A DNA stretch of 64,000 nucleotides from Tenrec ecaudatus (GCF_050624435.1 NC_134539.1:43370001-43434000), one strand, 5' to 3'. Positions 33,215 through 44,320 are shown, numbered from the stretch's first letter. A program made the numbers and translations. The notes: generated by a model not told the origin, from the sequence alone.

Positions 33215-33408
33215 CTGCTCTGCCCAACATTGAGCGGATTCTGATTCATAGGGAGCCTATAGGACCCAGTTCAACACCCCTGTGGGTTTTTGAGCCTGTA
33301 ATTCTTTATGGGAGTAAAAAGTCTCTTCTGCGGAGAGGCTGCGGTTTCAAAACGCTGACTTGCAGTTAGCAGCCCATTGGGTAACCACTCAGGCACCAGG
33401 GCCCCTTA
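33215..33408 (-). repeat. AfroSINE
   Basis: 'gagcggattctgattcatag', 'gagcctgtaattctttatgg', 'gcggagaggctgcggtttca', 'ttagcagcccattgggtaac', 'caggcaccagggccccttat': full-length reverse complement with a well-kept tRNA-like head. Confidence 0.93.
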
Positions 33409-33423
33409 TAGATAAAGGCCAGA

Positions 33424-33530
33424 GTCAAACTGCCCCACAGGGCTTTCAGTCCGCCATCTTCCCGGAAGCAGATTCCTGACCTCCCAGTTATCAGCCGATT
33501 GCTTACACATTGTTTCATTAGGGATCCTTT
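33424..33530 (-). repeat. AfroSINE, second fragment in tandem
   Basis: 'aaactgccccacagggcttt', 'cagtccgccatcttcccgga', 'agcagattcctgacctccca' repeat the mid and head parts of the SINE, same strand, immediately after the previous copy. One may have inserted into the other. Confidence 0.7.
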
Positions 33531-33614
33531 CAGCCCGTGGTAGCCAGTAATAAATGGTTGCCTCTGGGGGTTTTCCTAACCTAGAGATTTCAAGGCGCAT
33601 CCATGCCATAGCAT

Positions 33615-34565
33615 GTTTCAGAATCTCATTTATCTTTATATTGTATCTTTATCTATTGTATATACTACATTTGGTTTATCCAGTCATCGACTGAGGGGCA
33701 CTTTCTACCTTTGATGACTATGGCTAATGTTTTAATGAACATTGGTGTATACAGACCTCTTCTGCTTGTACTTTCAATCTGCTCCTGGATCTATGCCTGC
33801 ATCACAGACGAACTTTATATTTTACTCTTTGAGCTTCCATCACGCTTATTTCCCCAGTGACTGCACCATCTTACATTTGCACAAGCATTCAAGTATCTCC
33901 ACATCTTTACCATTTGTTGTTTTACATTTTCTGATAATAGCTATCCTAGCAATATGAGGTAGCATCTCCTTGTAGTTTGATTTGCATTTATCTAATGGTG
34001 AAGGATGCTGAGCATTTTTCATGTGTTATTGGTCATTTGTATATCATTGAAAAAATATCTGTTTAATTCTTAGGTTCATTTTTCAGCTGGATTGTAATGT
34101 GTGGTTGCTGTTAAGTGTATGGGTTCTTTATATATTCTGACTATGAAGCCTTTATCATACATATGGTTTCCAAACACTTCCATTCTGTACATTTTCTCTT
34201 CGAGTATTCGATAAAGTTCTTTTATGTACATAAAAATCGTTTTGGTAAAATGCATCGACCCTTTCTTTTGTTGTTCAAGCATGCTGTGTCACATTCATGA
34301 AAAACAGAGTTTTAAATTTTATACCTAATTTTCTCCTTAGAGTTTTGTGGTTTTAGTGCTTATATGCATGTCATGGATCCATTTTTAAGCATGTTTTGTA
34401 TATGCTGAGAGGTATTGCTCCAGTTTCTTTCTTTCTTTTTTTCTTTTTGGTTATAGAGATTCATTGTCTCCCCAATGAATGGACATGGCATCCTTGTTGA
34501 AAACCAGTTGACCATAGATGCATGAGTTTGACCCCTGTTTTGAGAATAAAAGATTGATTCCAGGT
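33615..34565 (-). repeat. L1 ORF2 end / 3' region, antisense
   Basis: On plus: 'ttggtttatccagtcatcga', 'gttttaatgaacattggtgt', 'tagctatcctagcaatatga', 'gtttgatttgcatttatcta', 'gttctttatatattctgact', 'atatgctgagaggtattgct', 'ggcatccttgttgaaaacca', 'gttgaccatagatgcatgag'. This is the very common antisense order of the end of mammalian L1 (ORF2 C-terminal part). No frame is kept; long dead. Confidence 0.9.
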
Positions 34566-34647
34566 CTTATGGCTAACAAATTGTGAAGCTAATATGTAAA
34601 CCCAAATCCGATTATAAAAATTGCTAATTTCCACCCACATGACACTT

Positions 34648-34815
34648 CCATGGCGGGTTACGAGCTGGGCTGCCACCTGTAGGGTCAGCAGTTTGAATTC
34701 ACCAATCACTATGCAGGAGGCAGATGAGACTTTCCACTCCCAGAATAACTTACAGTCTTGTCAACCCATGGGTCACCTTGTATTAAAATTGATGGCAGGG
34801 AGTTTGTCTTGGCTG
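34648..34815 (+). repeat. AfroSINE
   Basis: 'ccatggcgggttacgagctg', 'gggctgccacctgtagggtc', 'agcagtttgaattcaccaat', 'gaggcagatgagactttcca', 'aattgatggcagggagtttg'. Head and body are both present. Confidence 0.9.
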
Positions 34816-35735
34816 GTTTACATTGCCCTGATAATCTTTACAAATTACAAAACATTATTTGCATGCAAGCATTAAAATAACTAAAGAATATCTTAATGTG
34901 AAGACATTATTTTGAGCTTACCCTTGAAAGGTGTGAGCACAGATGTTTTGGGAGAACATTCAAGGTAATGAGAACGGTTGTCAGAGAAGAAAAGGTAGGG
35001 AAGTGTGAGGCAGTTTTGATGATTACAAACTCAGGTGTGTGAAATTTACTTAGCACACTGTAAAGGCATTATATAAACATTAGTAGTTATTATTATAGAG
35101 TTCATGATTATTTTCAACTGGAATGTGCCAATTTGGATGCTCAACACATGTGGTGTTTTGTTTGGATGGAAGAAGAAGCCCCAAACGATTCAAGCACCTG
35201 AAATGCACACTGCACACATATATATGAAGACTGGATCCCCGCCACTCCGGTTTCATATGTCGAAATCGCTAACTGTCTAATCGTGGTGGTACAAAGTTCA
35301 CTCCCTCGGCAGCTAGGATTGATTTTTCCTTTGAGTAGACATGCTTCACAGAAGCACCCTTTCCCGTTGCGTTTTGAAAGTCATCAGACATGCTGTTATA
35401 AATGATCACGGAAGATTACTGGAGATGCTGCAAAATAATAGAGAACCAAGTAGCATCTGTAATTTCCAGGGATGGCTCACAATCATCACTCAAAATGAAC
35501 CCTATCGGAGTGCAGGGCTGAAGTTTTCCTCTTCCTCCCTCTCTGCCTGCCTTTTACTACTTTATAACATAGGTGAAATGGATATTGCACCTCATGAATT
35601 TTTATGCAAAATATTAAGTTGCATGCCACTGCTGTGCAGACAAACTCTCCTTGTGAAGATCAGAGTGCGTTCACACACTCAATGGCTGACATCCTTACAT
35701 ATAAAGGCTCCCTGGCAAACTGAACAACGCAAAGG
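34816..35735. other. No recognised feature; 145-codon ORF
   Basis: A plus frame at 35341-35778 runs 145 codons from an ATG but overlaps the L1 boundary at its 3' end and shows no domain. Single-copy-looking sequence otherwise. Confidence 0.35.
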
Positions 35736-36356
35736 AAAAGTCTGGCTGGAGGGTGGCCAGCCGGACACCCCTTGCTGAGGGGCTGTGGGGAGGAGATGAA
35801 CCAGGCAGGATGCAGGGTAGAAACAATGAAACATAACTTTCCTCTAGTTCTTGAATGCTTCCCCCTCCCCCTCCCCACTATCATGATCCCAATACTACCT
35901 TGAAAATCTGGCTAGACCAGAGGATGTACATTGGTAATGATAGCAACTGGAAACACAGGGAATCCAGGATAGATGACTCCTCCAGAACCAGTGATGAGAG
36001 CGGCGATGCCTGGAGGGTGGAGAGAATGTGGGGTAGAAAGCGGGAACTGATTACAGGCATCTACGTATAGCCTCCTCCCTGGGGGAGGGACAGCAGAGAA
36101 GACGGCAGGGGGAGATGTCAGACAGTGTAATATATGAAAAAACAATAATAATATATGAATGATGAAGGGTTCACAGGTGGGGGGAGGGGGAAAATGAGCA
36201 GCAGATATTAAGGGCTCAAGTAGAAGGCAAATGTTTTGAGAATGATGAAGGCAACAAATATACATATGTTCTTGACACAATGGATGTAATTATGGATTGT
36301 GATAAGAATTGTACGAGCCCCCAATAAAATGATTTAAAAACAAAAAGTCTGGCTGG
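35736..36356 (+). mobile_element. Lineage L1-like 3' end with perfect target duplication
   Basis: A 593-bp, 5'-truncated copy (35750-36342) flanked by exact 14-bp direct repeats AAAAGTCTGGCTGG (35736-35749, 36343-36356). It runs through 'gaggagatgaaccaggcagg', 'tcatgatcccaatactacct', a G-rich tract at 36174-36195, the GTTTTGAGAATGATGAAGGC block and a terminus CCCCCAATAAAATGATTT plus A-rich tail. Duplications of 13-16 bp beginning in A-runs and 5' truncation are hallmarks of L1 target-primed reverse transcription. Confidence 0.95.
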
Positions 36357-37250
36357 CAGTTGACCCTAAGAGGATTTGGGGTGTCCCTTGAGTCTGTTTC
36401 TCACACGAGATGATAGAAAGTGGCTCTTCATTGTGGTTAGAATTTCCATCGAGTCTAAGTTTCTGTTTTCTGAAGAAATTTTCGGAATCCCAATCTCTCT
36501 CCCGAATAAACCAGAAGACAGCATTCTCCCATCTAACAAATGCTGAGTCCCCTATAGTTGTCCTTTCCTTAGATACAAGATCCCAAGTTCTAAAGCCTCT
36601 GTTCAGTTTATCTCTCCAATCCACATGGTATCTCTCCATCCTTGCCATCAAGAACAGATCAGAGTCTCTTTTCAGTTGCATGTGGCTACCATTGACTCGA
36701 TCTTCCCAGTTCGCGGTCTCTTACCCTTTCTGTCATCTTTCTAGCATCACTACAGTGAATTTTTTCACGTCCCACCTTCCAGACCTTGTTGTGTGGCACT
36801 TTTGCTCTGAAATCTCTGTTGATTCTGCACAGCCAATGGCGAACTCCAGGCATCTTGATGTGACATGAATGGCCTTTCATAATCTCCCCACAATCACCCT
36901 CCTTTGCTTACCTTTCCATTTGCTTCACTGTCATGCTCTCCCCTGAGTCACTCGTTATTTCTCATTTATGACTTGTGATTTTCACCATGTCTGGCTTTTC
37001 TTAGCCCCTCTCTGTAGCTTTTCCTGATTCAACTTTACTTCTCTTACAGGAAAAAGAAAATATACTGTCTTCTCTGTCCTCCAAGACAGAAGGAATATGT
37101 CCTTCAACAAATATTAATCCAACCAAAGAAATTATTGAGAGCCTTAAAAAGGTCCTACACTTTGTTCTTTGCTTGTGAGATTAAGCTCAATAGACCACTT
37201 CCTCACAAATATGGAAGTGAGAAATTGAGATACCTGCAAGCAGAGCCAGG
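36357..37250. other. Unassigned; possible L2 trace
   Basis: Frames of 152 (plus, 36410-36868) and 115 codons (minus) overlap on opposite strands, so at most one could be real; neither has a recognised domain. 36830-36945 ('ctttcataatctccccacaa') recalls an L2 segment. No firm call. Confidence 0.35.
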
Positions 37251-37256
37251 ATTCCT

Positions 37257-37295
37257 GCCCACCCCTGCCCCACCCCCACCCCACCCCCGCCCCAA
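37257..37295. repeat. C-rich low-complexity tract
   Basis: Runs of four or five C separated by A or G. The complementary strand could form a G-quadruplex. Confidence 0.9.
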
Positions 37296-37659
37296 TGAGC
37301 TTTTGATCCATTTCAACATTTGGATTCAAATTTTGTCCAACAATTAACTCTGGAGAGATTTTGTTGCTAATTCTTGGAAACAAACATAGACCCAAATGGC
37401 ACTGGTTTCGCTTACCAATTGAAAAGAACATGGCTGGGAGAATATGTGGGAAAAAATCCAATTGATGAAAAACACAGGCTCCTTGTTAGACATTTTCTGT
37501 TCTATGTGCACGTGCTTTTTTTTAATATATGGCAGGTGAACTTTATGAAGAATGTTCTGAGCCAGCAAGTCCTTTAAATGACTCTGTAATAAGAAAACTC
37601 TTTTGTATGAATTTGTGAAGTTCGCTGTCAATTCAGATCAATAAATCCTGCACCAGTTG

Positions 37660-38140
37660 CTTTTTAAAAATGCAATTTATTGAAGGGGAAAAAGGCTACA
37701 TGGATTGGATTGCTTGTTTCAGCTCTGAAAGATAAAGAACAGATTCAATAGCAAATGAGACTAAAGTGTCTCCATTCTGCCCCCAAATCGCTCGCCAACT
37801 TTTGTTTTTCCTTTTGAATGCCATGCCTGGAACCACCCTGGCTAAGCTGCTGCAGACTCCTCAAGAAGTGCTGCTTTGAAAAATTTAGAGACAAGGCATG
37901 ATGCTGCCTCCTAGACAGCAATGGAGAATCCAGAAGCTTCATTTGTGACTTTATTTCATATTTCATTTTATATCTATAACTTCTTGGTGATTCTCTTCTA
38001 GGTGTGGTGAGTCGTGCTTTTAGCTCTAGGACCTCACGCTTAGCAAGCAGTACTGACCTATCCTGCTCTTGTAATATTTTGGAGCACTTCTTTGATTGAT
38101 TGAAAATTAAAAATTTGTCAATTTCCACTAGATGAGATTC
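37660..38140 (-). pseudogene. Candidate retrocopy or terminal exon, gene unknown
   Basis: The minus frame from 38128 to 37745 is open for 127 codons and protein-like: a Lys-rich start, then a helical heptad-like stretch (KILQEQDRSVLLAKREVLEL), then a basic and Gln-rich C-terminal part. About 70 bp after its stop, an AATAAA (rc of 'tttatt' at about 37676-37681) and an A-rich string close the unit, a spacing like a short 3' UTR. An AfroSINE abuts its 5' side. A retrocopy of a gene I do not recognise, or a terminal exon, are both possible; chance is not excluded. Confidence 0.35.
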
Positions 38141-38342
38141 CAGACGCCAATGCTGTCGAGTTGATTCTGACTCATAACAACCCTTTGGGGCAGAGTAGAA
38201 CTGCTCCCTGGGGTCTCCAAGGCTGTAAACCCCTCATGGGAGTTGAAAGCCTCATTTTTCTCTTCTGGAGAGGTTGGTGGGTTTGAATTGCTGACCTTGA
38301 TGTGCCTAAGCCATAACCTGTTAGGCCACCAGGGCTCCCTTA
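38140..38342 (-). repeat. AfroSINE
   Basis: 'gttgattctgactcataaca', 'gggcagagtagaactgctcc', 'ctccaaggctgtaaacccct', 'gagaggttggtgggtttgaa', 'gttaggccaccagggctccc': full-length reverse complement. Confidence 0.95.
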
Positions 38343-38384
38343 AGACTGGAGGATGGATATTAGAATGAGATGACCCCGTTACAA

Positions 38385-38500
38385 ATTCTAGCTAAATGAC
38401 TTTGATCATGGGACTCTCTGTAAGGCTCAGTTTATTCATCTATAAAGTAGAGATAAGGGCTTCTATCTTCATAGGGTTAAGATGTGAAGTATGTACATGT
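38385..38500 (+). repeat. MIR SINE
   Basis: 'tgactttgatcatgggactc', 'taaggctcagtttattcatc' and 'ataaagtagagataagggct' are the sense MIR 3' half. Confidence 0.85.
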
Positions 38501-38804
38501 AAATTGAACTGGACTTACTTGCTATATATATCCCTCTCTCTGTATTACAGACCAAGCACTAGTAAGGAATCATTTTGATCAGGAAGGCAGTTAGGAATCC
38601 AGACCTGAAATGAACAGCTGAGAGTGAGGTCCTAGGACCCATCTGAAAAGCTCATGTTTCCTGAAGGCCAACTGCACCCATGGAAGGACTTGGCTATTTG
38701 CAGAAGGTGAATAAAATGCAGTTCCTCTGGTCATTTAAAGAAAGAGGATCTTGGCTTGGCAAGACCATATACTCTGCGCACAGAGAAGACTGAACCCTGC
38801 TATT

Positions 38805-39035
38805 ATCATCAATAATAACCATGATTCCGACTATTTCCTGAGTACTGGCTCTGCAGCAGTCATCATACTAAATATTTCATATTCACAACTATTTCCTTTA
38901 TGAAGAGCTGCGGAAGATTTACCTTCATTTCTAGAGGAGTAAACTGATGGTCATAGAAGTTACATGACATGTCCAAAGCCATGCTGTTTATAAGAGAAGA
39001 AGGTTAGATTCAAACCCAGGTCTTTCGAACCATCT
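38805..39035 (-). repeat. MIR SINE, nearly complete
   Basis: 'tttcctgagtactggctctg', 'actaaatatttcatattcac', 'aggagtaaactgatggtcat', 'acatgtccaaagccatgctg', 'agattcaaacccaggtcttt' follow the whole reverse-complement MIR. Confidence 0.82.
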
Positions 39036-39504
39036 CTCTCTATCACACATATTGACAACCCTCCACCCACCTCTCCTTCTTTGACTTTTGATCCTTTGAA
39101 AAATTATGTGAGTGTTCTTACAGCAATGGGATCTCTAGGGAAGGAGGGTCCGTCCAGCATCTTCCTCTCTTAGTTAGCTTTTCCTTCTCTGGCCTTTCAC
39201 AGTGAGAGTAAGTAGGTGTCAGAGACTCTGAAACCTGGAAAGGTAGGAGATGCTTCAGGAGTGCTGGCCTTGCAAAGTCAATCTGAGGCTTTTGAGCCAA
39301 GAAAATGTATCCCAAAATTCTGAGCCAATTTCATACAGACAACAAGTCTCATGGAGAAAGAAAAATATATTCGTTACCAGTTTCAGTCAGTGATAACTCC
39401 ACGGCGTCTCGGAATTCTGCTAAGCGTTCTCTTCCAGGTTATTTTACTAGGACAGGCTGCCATCATCTTGAAACCCAATTACTAAGCAACTTCTTTAAAA
39501 CTAA

Positions 39505-39600
39505 AAAAACACCAAAAAAAACCCCCCCAAACATCCCACCAGACTCATGACCATCGACTCCATTGTGACTCATAGTAATCTTGTTGGACGCCCCTGCGTA
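39505..39600 (-). repeat. AfroSINE 3' fragment
   Basis: An A/C-rich run, then 'catcgactccattgtgactc' and 'atagtaatcttgttggacg': the reverse complement of the SINE 3' end. Confidence 0.75.
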
Positions 39601-39625
39601 TTTTCTCCCTCCCTCCCTCCAATCC
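39600..39625. repeat. (CCCT)n short tract
   Basis: A few CCCT units next to the SINE fragment. Confidence 0.75.
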
Positions 39626-39682
39626 ATTCTGTGTATTACAGTCAAACTGTTCTTCCTAAAATATCTATGAAGTCAATCTTCT

Positions 39683-39777
39683 CTTTGAAAAGGTGGCATA
39701 GTACTTCTGTGTGGGACTGCTAACTGCCAGGTCAACGGTTAGAAGCCGCCAGTTGCTCCTTAGGAGAAAGAGGGGGC
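39683..39777 (+). repeat. AfroSINE, part 1 (split by LTR B)
   Basis: 'aaaggtggcatagtacttct', 'gactgctaactgccaggtca', 'acggttagaagccgccagtt', 'cttaggagaaagagggggc': head and first body of a sense SINE, cut at 39777 by an LTR. Confidence 0.92.
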
Positions 39778-40410
39778 TGAGATAGTTTATTGTGCCAGCC
39801 TGGCGGATAAAAACCAGTGGGATTAATTGAAGGTCAGAGAGATAAATGGCTCGGTGAGCCTCTCCTTTCTTGTCTCTCGCTCTTTAGTCATCGGACAAGT
39901 GTGCAGCTGCCTTGCTTGTTCTGTGCCTCAATTTAAAGGGCACACTATCTGTGGGATGCCTAGCTTGTGGACTGTGTCGCTGTAAGTTGAGGTCCCTTTA
40001 AAACGACATGATTGAAATTTACATCTCTGGAGCTGGGGACTGACAGTGACCTTGGTGACCTGCCTTGTTTGTTGCCTGTGCTGGGATAGCCTAGCTCTCC
40101 CTAGGAGATAGCCTAGGACTCCCTAGAAGCTGTCAAGATTTGAAGGACTGCTAGTGTCTCACAACTCTCTCTCAGGAGTGAGTTGCACTGAGCCATTTGT
40201 ACTGCTTTATAATTTAACTGTTCATTTCTTGTATTATCTATCTATCTATCTGTTTGTAATTTAACTGTTCAATTTCTTGTATTATATGTCTATTTACCTG
40301 TATATAATTTAACAGTTCATTTCTTGTGTTATATACCTAGCTATCTTTATAAATATATATACATAACTATCAGCAATCTGGTTTATCTCTCTAGAGAACC
40401 CTGTCTAACA
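39778..40410 (+). mobile_element. Solo ERVL-type LTR, family B
   Basis: A 633-bp unit from TGAGATAGTTTATTGTGCC to CTAGAGAACCCTGTCTAACA, homologous along its length to the 3' LTR of the ERVL provirus at 53943-54512 and sharing the MLT2-like terminal 'gagaaccctg'. It sits inside an AfroSINE; flanking GGGGC/GGGCT gives an imperfect 4-5 bp duplication. Near its 3' end a unit of about 48 bp beginning TAATTTAACTGTTCA is present three times (40210, 40258, 40305) where the other copy has one, explaining its extra length. Confidence 0.92.
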
Positions 40411-40530
40411 GGGCTGTCTGCTTTGATAGAGAGTGATCATCTGAGAAGCACACAGGACCGTTCTGCTCTGTCCTGTACGGTTGCTGTGAGTTGGCAGCAA
40501 CTTGATGGCAGTGGCTTTGAATTTGGTTCT
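40411..40530 (+). repeat. AfroSINE, part 2 (split by LTR B)
   Basis: Resumes the SINE of 39683: 'gggctgtctgctttgataga', 'gcacacaggaccgttctgct', 'ctgtcctgtacggttgctgt', 'gagttggcagcaacttgatg'. Confidence 0.9.
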
Positions 40531-41740
40531 CCTTGAAACATCTTGATGTTCTTATGGAAAATCTAAACTCTTTAAGATAATAATTCTGCTTTTCAAGTAT
40601 CATTTCTTGCACCCTGAGTTCTTGTACAAGCCTTTTCTAAGCAAGTACTCCTTTGCCAGACTAACTGGGTTTTAGACTTTTGTGCTTGACCCACTCTTGC
40701 TGCTTCTTTAGTAGGAGCAGGTGTTGTTACTTTTGTCTCCTTTATTCCCCTCCCTTCTTCACATAACTCATTACTGTTTAGTAGAATTGGAAAGAGAAAG
40801 TTCTCAGTGATGTATTTCCTTGGGGAAATTCCTGTAAGTCCTTCAACTCCCCATATAACTTGCCTATAGGGAAGCGTTAGACTGCTTGTCAGTGGGGTCA
40901 GAAAGTACAGCGAGTAACAAACAATATAAGAAACTCTGTGGATGACAGTGCACCAGCTAAATTCAAGGAGGATGCATCTGACAGTCAAGTGTCCCAAGAT
41001 TGGGCGGGATAGCGCATTCCCCATCGTGAGGCATGCTTAGTATATGGTGGACAGTCCCATGGAGTGGAGCAGATGAAGCAGTTCAAACCCTGGGCAGGAG
41101 TTACTGGGCAACCAGGGGAGAAACCCTGACACACTGCAGATTGCTCACTGTGTTTTCTAAGGCTTTATGACTTTAGTCTCCATAATCCCATTAAGTAAAC
41201 TGGCAGTTTTCTCTGTTTAAGGTTTGAGATGCACAAAAATAAGTGTTTCTCTGTTGTTTATTTTTGTTTTGAATGCAAGTGATTTCGTTGAGAACTACTA
41301 GTCATAGTCTAGCCTTATTACAGATGAGGTATGGAAAGGTTTGTTTGGCAGCATCATGAGCATAAACAGACCCCCTAAAATGAAAACTGACCCTCTGGCC
41401 TTTGCAGTATGTGTATATGTCCAGAGATATGAAAAAAGGGGACCCAACTTTCACCTTCAAGCAGAGAGGTAGGCTTGGCCAAGGAAGAGTGAGATTCTTG
41501 GGGCAGAGGACCCTTCCAGGTCTGAGTACTATAGCTTTCGCCATTTCTGTGGAAAGGTTCCCCAGATATACCTGTCCATCGACACGAGTAGGAGGCAAGA
41601 GGGGATCTTGGAGAGAGACCATTCCATTAGCAGTATCCGCACACTCTTCTCCTGGAGAGAGACATCCAGCTTCGGAATACCTTCCTCCACAGAGGAGGGA
41701 GCAGCCTGGCCTAGTTGTCCCAAATCAGCTTCATTAATGA
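40531..41740. other. No recognised feature
   Basis: A 143-codon minus frame (41024-40593) and a 111-codon plus frame (41402-41737) have no recognised domain and no flanking gene structure. Confidence 0.35.
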
Positions 41741-41744
41741 CTTT

Positions 41745-42680
41745 GGTTCATGTGCATGGAACACCACTGCTACTGTTCTAAGTAATAAGAATACAGTGAA
41801 CAAGATAAACAAAGTCCCTGTCCTCAAAGGGACTTACATTCAGTAGGAGGTATTGAATAAATAAAATAATAAATGCACATCCTAACTTCAGGTGATTATA
41901 AATATTGTGGCGGATATGGGGCTAAGTGATGCTTCCGTAACAAACAAGCTTCAAATCACAGTGTCTTACGGGAACAAAGCTTATTCCATCCTCCTGTTAC
42001 GTGCCCATCCGGCCCCACATGTGCGCTTGGGGAATGAGACAGAAAAGGCTCAAAATGGGGCATTTCTGATCATGGTGGCAAAAGAAATGACACATAACAA
42101 AAGATGTCTCTTTGAGCTTCTGCCCAAATCACATCTGTCCACATTTCACTAGGTAAAGCAAATTAAACAGCCACCTCTGGTTTGTGTAATCCTCCCAGTG
42201 GGGGGAGCCAGCACAGAGAGGGAAACAGGTATTTGATGAATAGTGCTACAATCTACCACGGAGCATACATCAGGCTGCCGAGTTCTGGGAAGTGTTCTCC
42301 GAATGACACAAGGAAATAAATCCATACAAAGGAGACATGGGCAAAGTCTGTTCCATGCAAAGGGAAAATGCAAACACAGAGTCTGAGGAAGGAGTGAACT
42401 TGGCCTGTTTGAGGAATGGGAACAAGAGCAGCATGGCTGGGGCGCAGAGAACAAAAGAAACGTGATCAGAGCTGGGGGCAGAACCAAGCAGTGGCATCAT
42501 CCCTGCATTTTAGAACTTTCCTCATTACTTATTGAATAATAAACTAAATATACATTCCAGGTCCTGGTCTAGGCTTGTGTGACATATCAGTGAGCAAAAC
42601 AGATACAAATCTTATGGAATTAAAGATTTTAGTGGAGGGAAAGACCCCATAAGCAAGAAGCATATTAAGTGGAGTTTTCA
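41745..42680 (+). repeat. Old L1 3' region with an internal unassigned repeat
   Basis: 41780-41870 ('gaatacagtgaacaagataa', 'agtccctgtcctcaaaggga') and 42330-42500 ('agtctgaggaaggagtgaac', 'ttggcctgtttgaggaatgg', 'gcagcatggctggggcgcag') are typical old L1 3' blocks; 42560-42660 repeats the first type. Between them 41900-42325 ('gcttccgtaacaaacaagct', 'gtgtcttacgggaacaaagc') resembles another old mammalian interspersed repeat that I cannot name. Confidence 0.55.
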
Positions 42681-42819
42681 CAGTGTGACTCGAGGAGACA
42701 AAGTATTTTCATGAACTGTGAAAGACCTTTGGGTTAGAGTACCAAAAGGGAAAAGCATGCTTGGAATTTCTCCATCAGAAACACCCGGGGTTTGACTTCA
42801 AGCCTGGGGTTACAGTACT

Positions 42820-44320
42820 GAAGGATTCCAAGGGTAAAAGTATGGAGTAACACAGGGAGCATCAAAAGAAGGTGACAGTCAGCCACTCCAAGAGGTGGCA
42901 CATAACCTAAAGAGCACCGTGTTGAAGGAACAACCCCAAGCTGCAGGCATTGTCAAAGACAGGGCCCCATTAGGCTATCAATCAAGATGCTTCAACAAAT
43001 GGCTGCGGGAACTCTCTTACATGGCAAGAAGACGACTAGGTACCTGGTCAATCAACTGGGAGATTTACATATTTGTGCACATTGTGAAGAAAGATAAACA
43101 ATATGTAGAATGTATTGAATAATATCATTAGTATCATGTGCAAGTAAAATTTTGTTGATGATCATTCAAAATTGATTACCACAGTGTATTGACAGGGAGC
43201 TCTCAGAACTTGAAGTTGGATTCAAAAGAGGACATGCTATTCGAAATATCATTGCTGCGAGCAAATGTACCTTGGATGAAAAGACAAGATTCAAAAAATT
43301 TGTTTACTTGGGTTTCATGGACGATTCAGTGTGTGAATCATAACAAATTATAGACAACATGGCAAATAATCAGAATTACATAGCACTTAATTATGCTCAT
43401 GGGGAACCTATATATAGACCCAGAGTCGGTCATTTAAGCAGAGGAAAAGATAAGGCACCGTTTACAATTAGGAAAGGTGTGTGGCAGTGTCGTCATCTTC
43501 CACCATCCTTATTCAACCTGTAGGTTGAGTCAAGAATCTGGCCGGGCATTCTATAGGAAGGCGAATGAGGCGTTGGGATTAGAGGAAGACGAATGGCCTT
43601 AGGTAAGCAGATAGCAGAACCTTGTTTGCTGAGAGCAGAGGACTGGAAGTGGTTACTGCTGTAGATCAAAAGCTACAGTCTTTACTGCATCTCACACCTC
43701 AGCCTAGAGAAAACAAAAAGCCTCATGAGCAGTACATGGAGAAAATACTGAAATTGTGAAGGATTTCATTTTACTTGGATCCGCAATCAATGACCAAGGA
43801 CGCAGCAATAGAATTCTGACAATGTAGTGCACTGGAAATTTTTGCTGTAAAATATCTCCCTAAAGTCTTTTAAAAAAGCAAAAATGTCATTTTGAAGACA
43901 AATGGGATCATGAATAAGGAAGACCAGAGAAGAATTGATTATTTGAATTATGGTGCTTTTGAAGAATACTAAGTATACCACACACTGCCATGAAAATGAA
44001 TAGCTATATTTTAGAAGTACAGCCAGAATGGTCCATAATTCAGGATGGTGACTTTTCACCTCATGTGCTTTGGACATGTCTTTCAGAGAGACCAATCCCT
44101 GGGGAAAGACAGCATGCTTGGTAAAGTTAACCCCAAAAGAGGAAGACTCTTTTTTGGATGGCACAATGGCTTCAACAATGGGTTCAAGCACAGCAAGAGG
44201 AGGATGGCATAGGACTGGGCAGGCTTCCATTCTTTTGTGTAGAGTTAGGATTAGTCAATTGCTAACTCAATGGGCCTCAATCAACAGCAAGAGTAGGAGA
44301 CCAGATGGAGCTCAGGGGAG
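42820..44320 (+). pseudogene. RTE/BovB-type LINE, RT region to 3' end
   Basis: About 1.5 kb of RTE in sense, beginning near 'gagcatcaaaagaaggtgac' and passing 'attgacagggagctctcaga', 'tatcattgctgcgagcaaat', 'gtgtgtgaatcataacaaat', 'tgtgaaggatttcattttac', 'ttggatccgcaatcaatgac', 'gaataaggaagaccagagaa', 'gtgctttggacatgtctttc', 'aaaagaggaagactctt', and ending near 'gggcctcaatcaacagcaag'. The YADD box is not recognisable and the frame is broken many times. The family encodes an endonuclease and reverse transcriptase; this copy makes neither. Antisense frames across it are shadows. Confidence 0.92.

Noticed and set aside
35912..36280. 122-codon minus frame as a gene
   Set aside because: Lies fully in an L1 3' UTR copy; kept only as the antisense-ORF observation.
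36410..36868. 152-codon plus frame, the longest outside the ERV
   Set aside because: Overlaps a 115-codon frame on the other strand, has no domain and may include an L2 trace.
40206..40360. Spaced repeats resembling a CRISPR array
   Set aside because: They are drifted tandem units inside an LTR of a mammalian genome.
40593..41024. 143-codon minus frame
   Set aside because: No recognised domain, splice context or polyadenylation signal; random expectation in 64 kb allows a few such frames.
43787..44230. 147-codon minus frame
   Set aside because: Antisense shadow of an RTE LINE.
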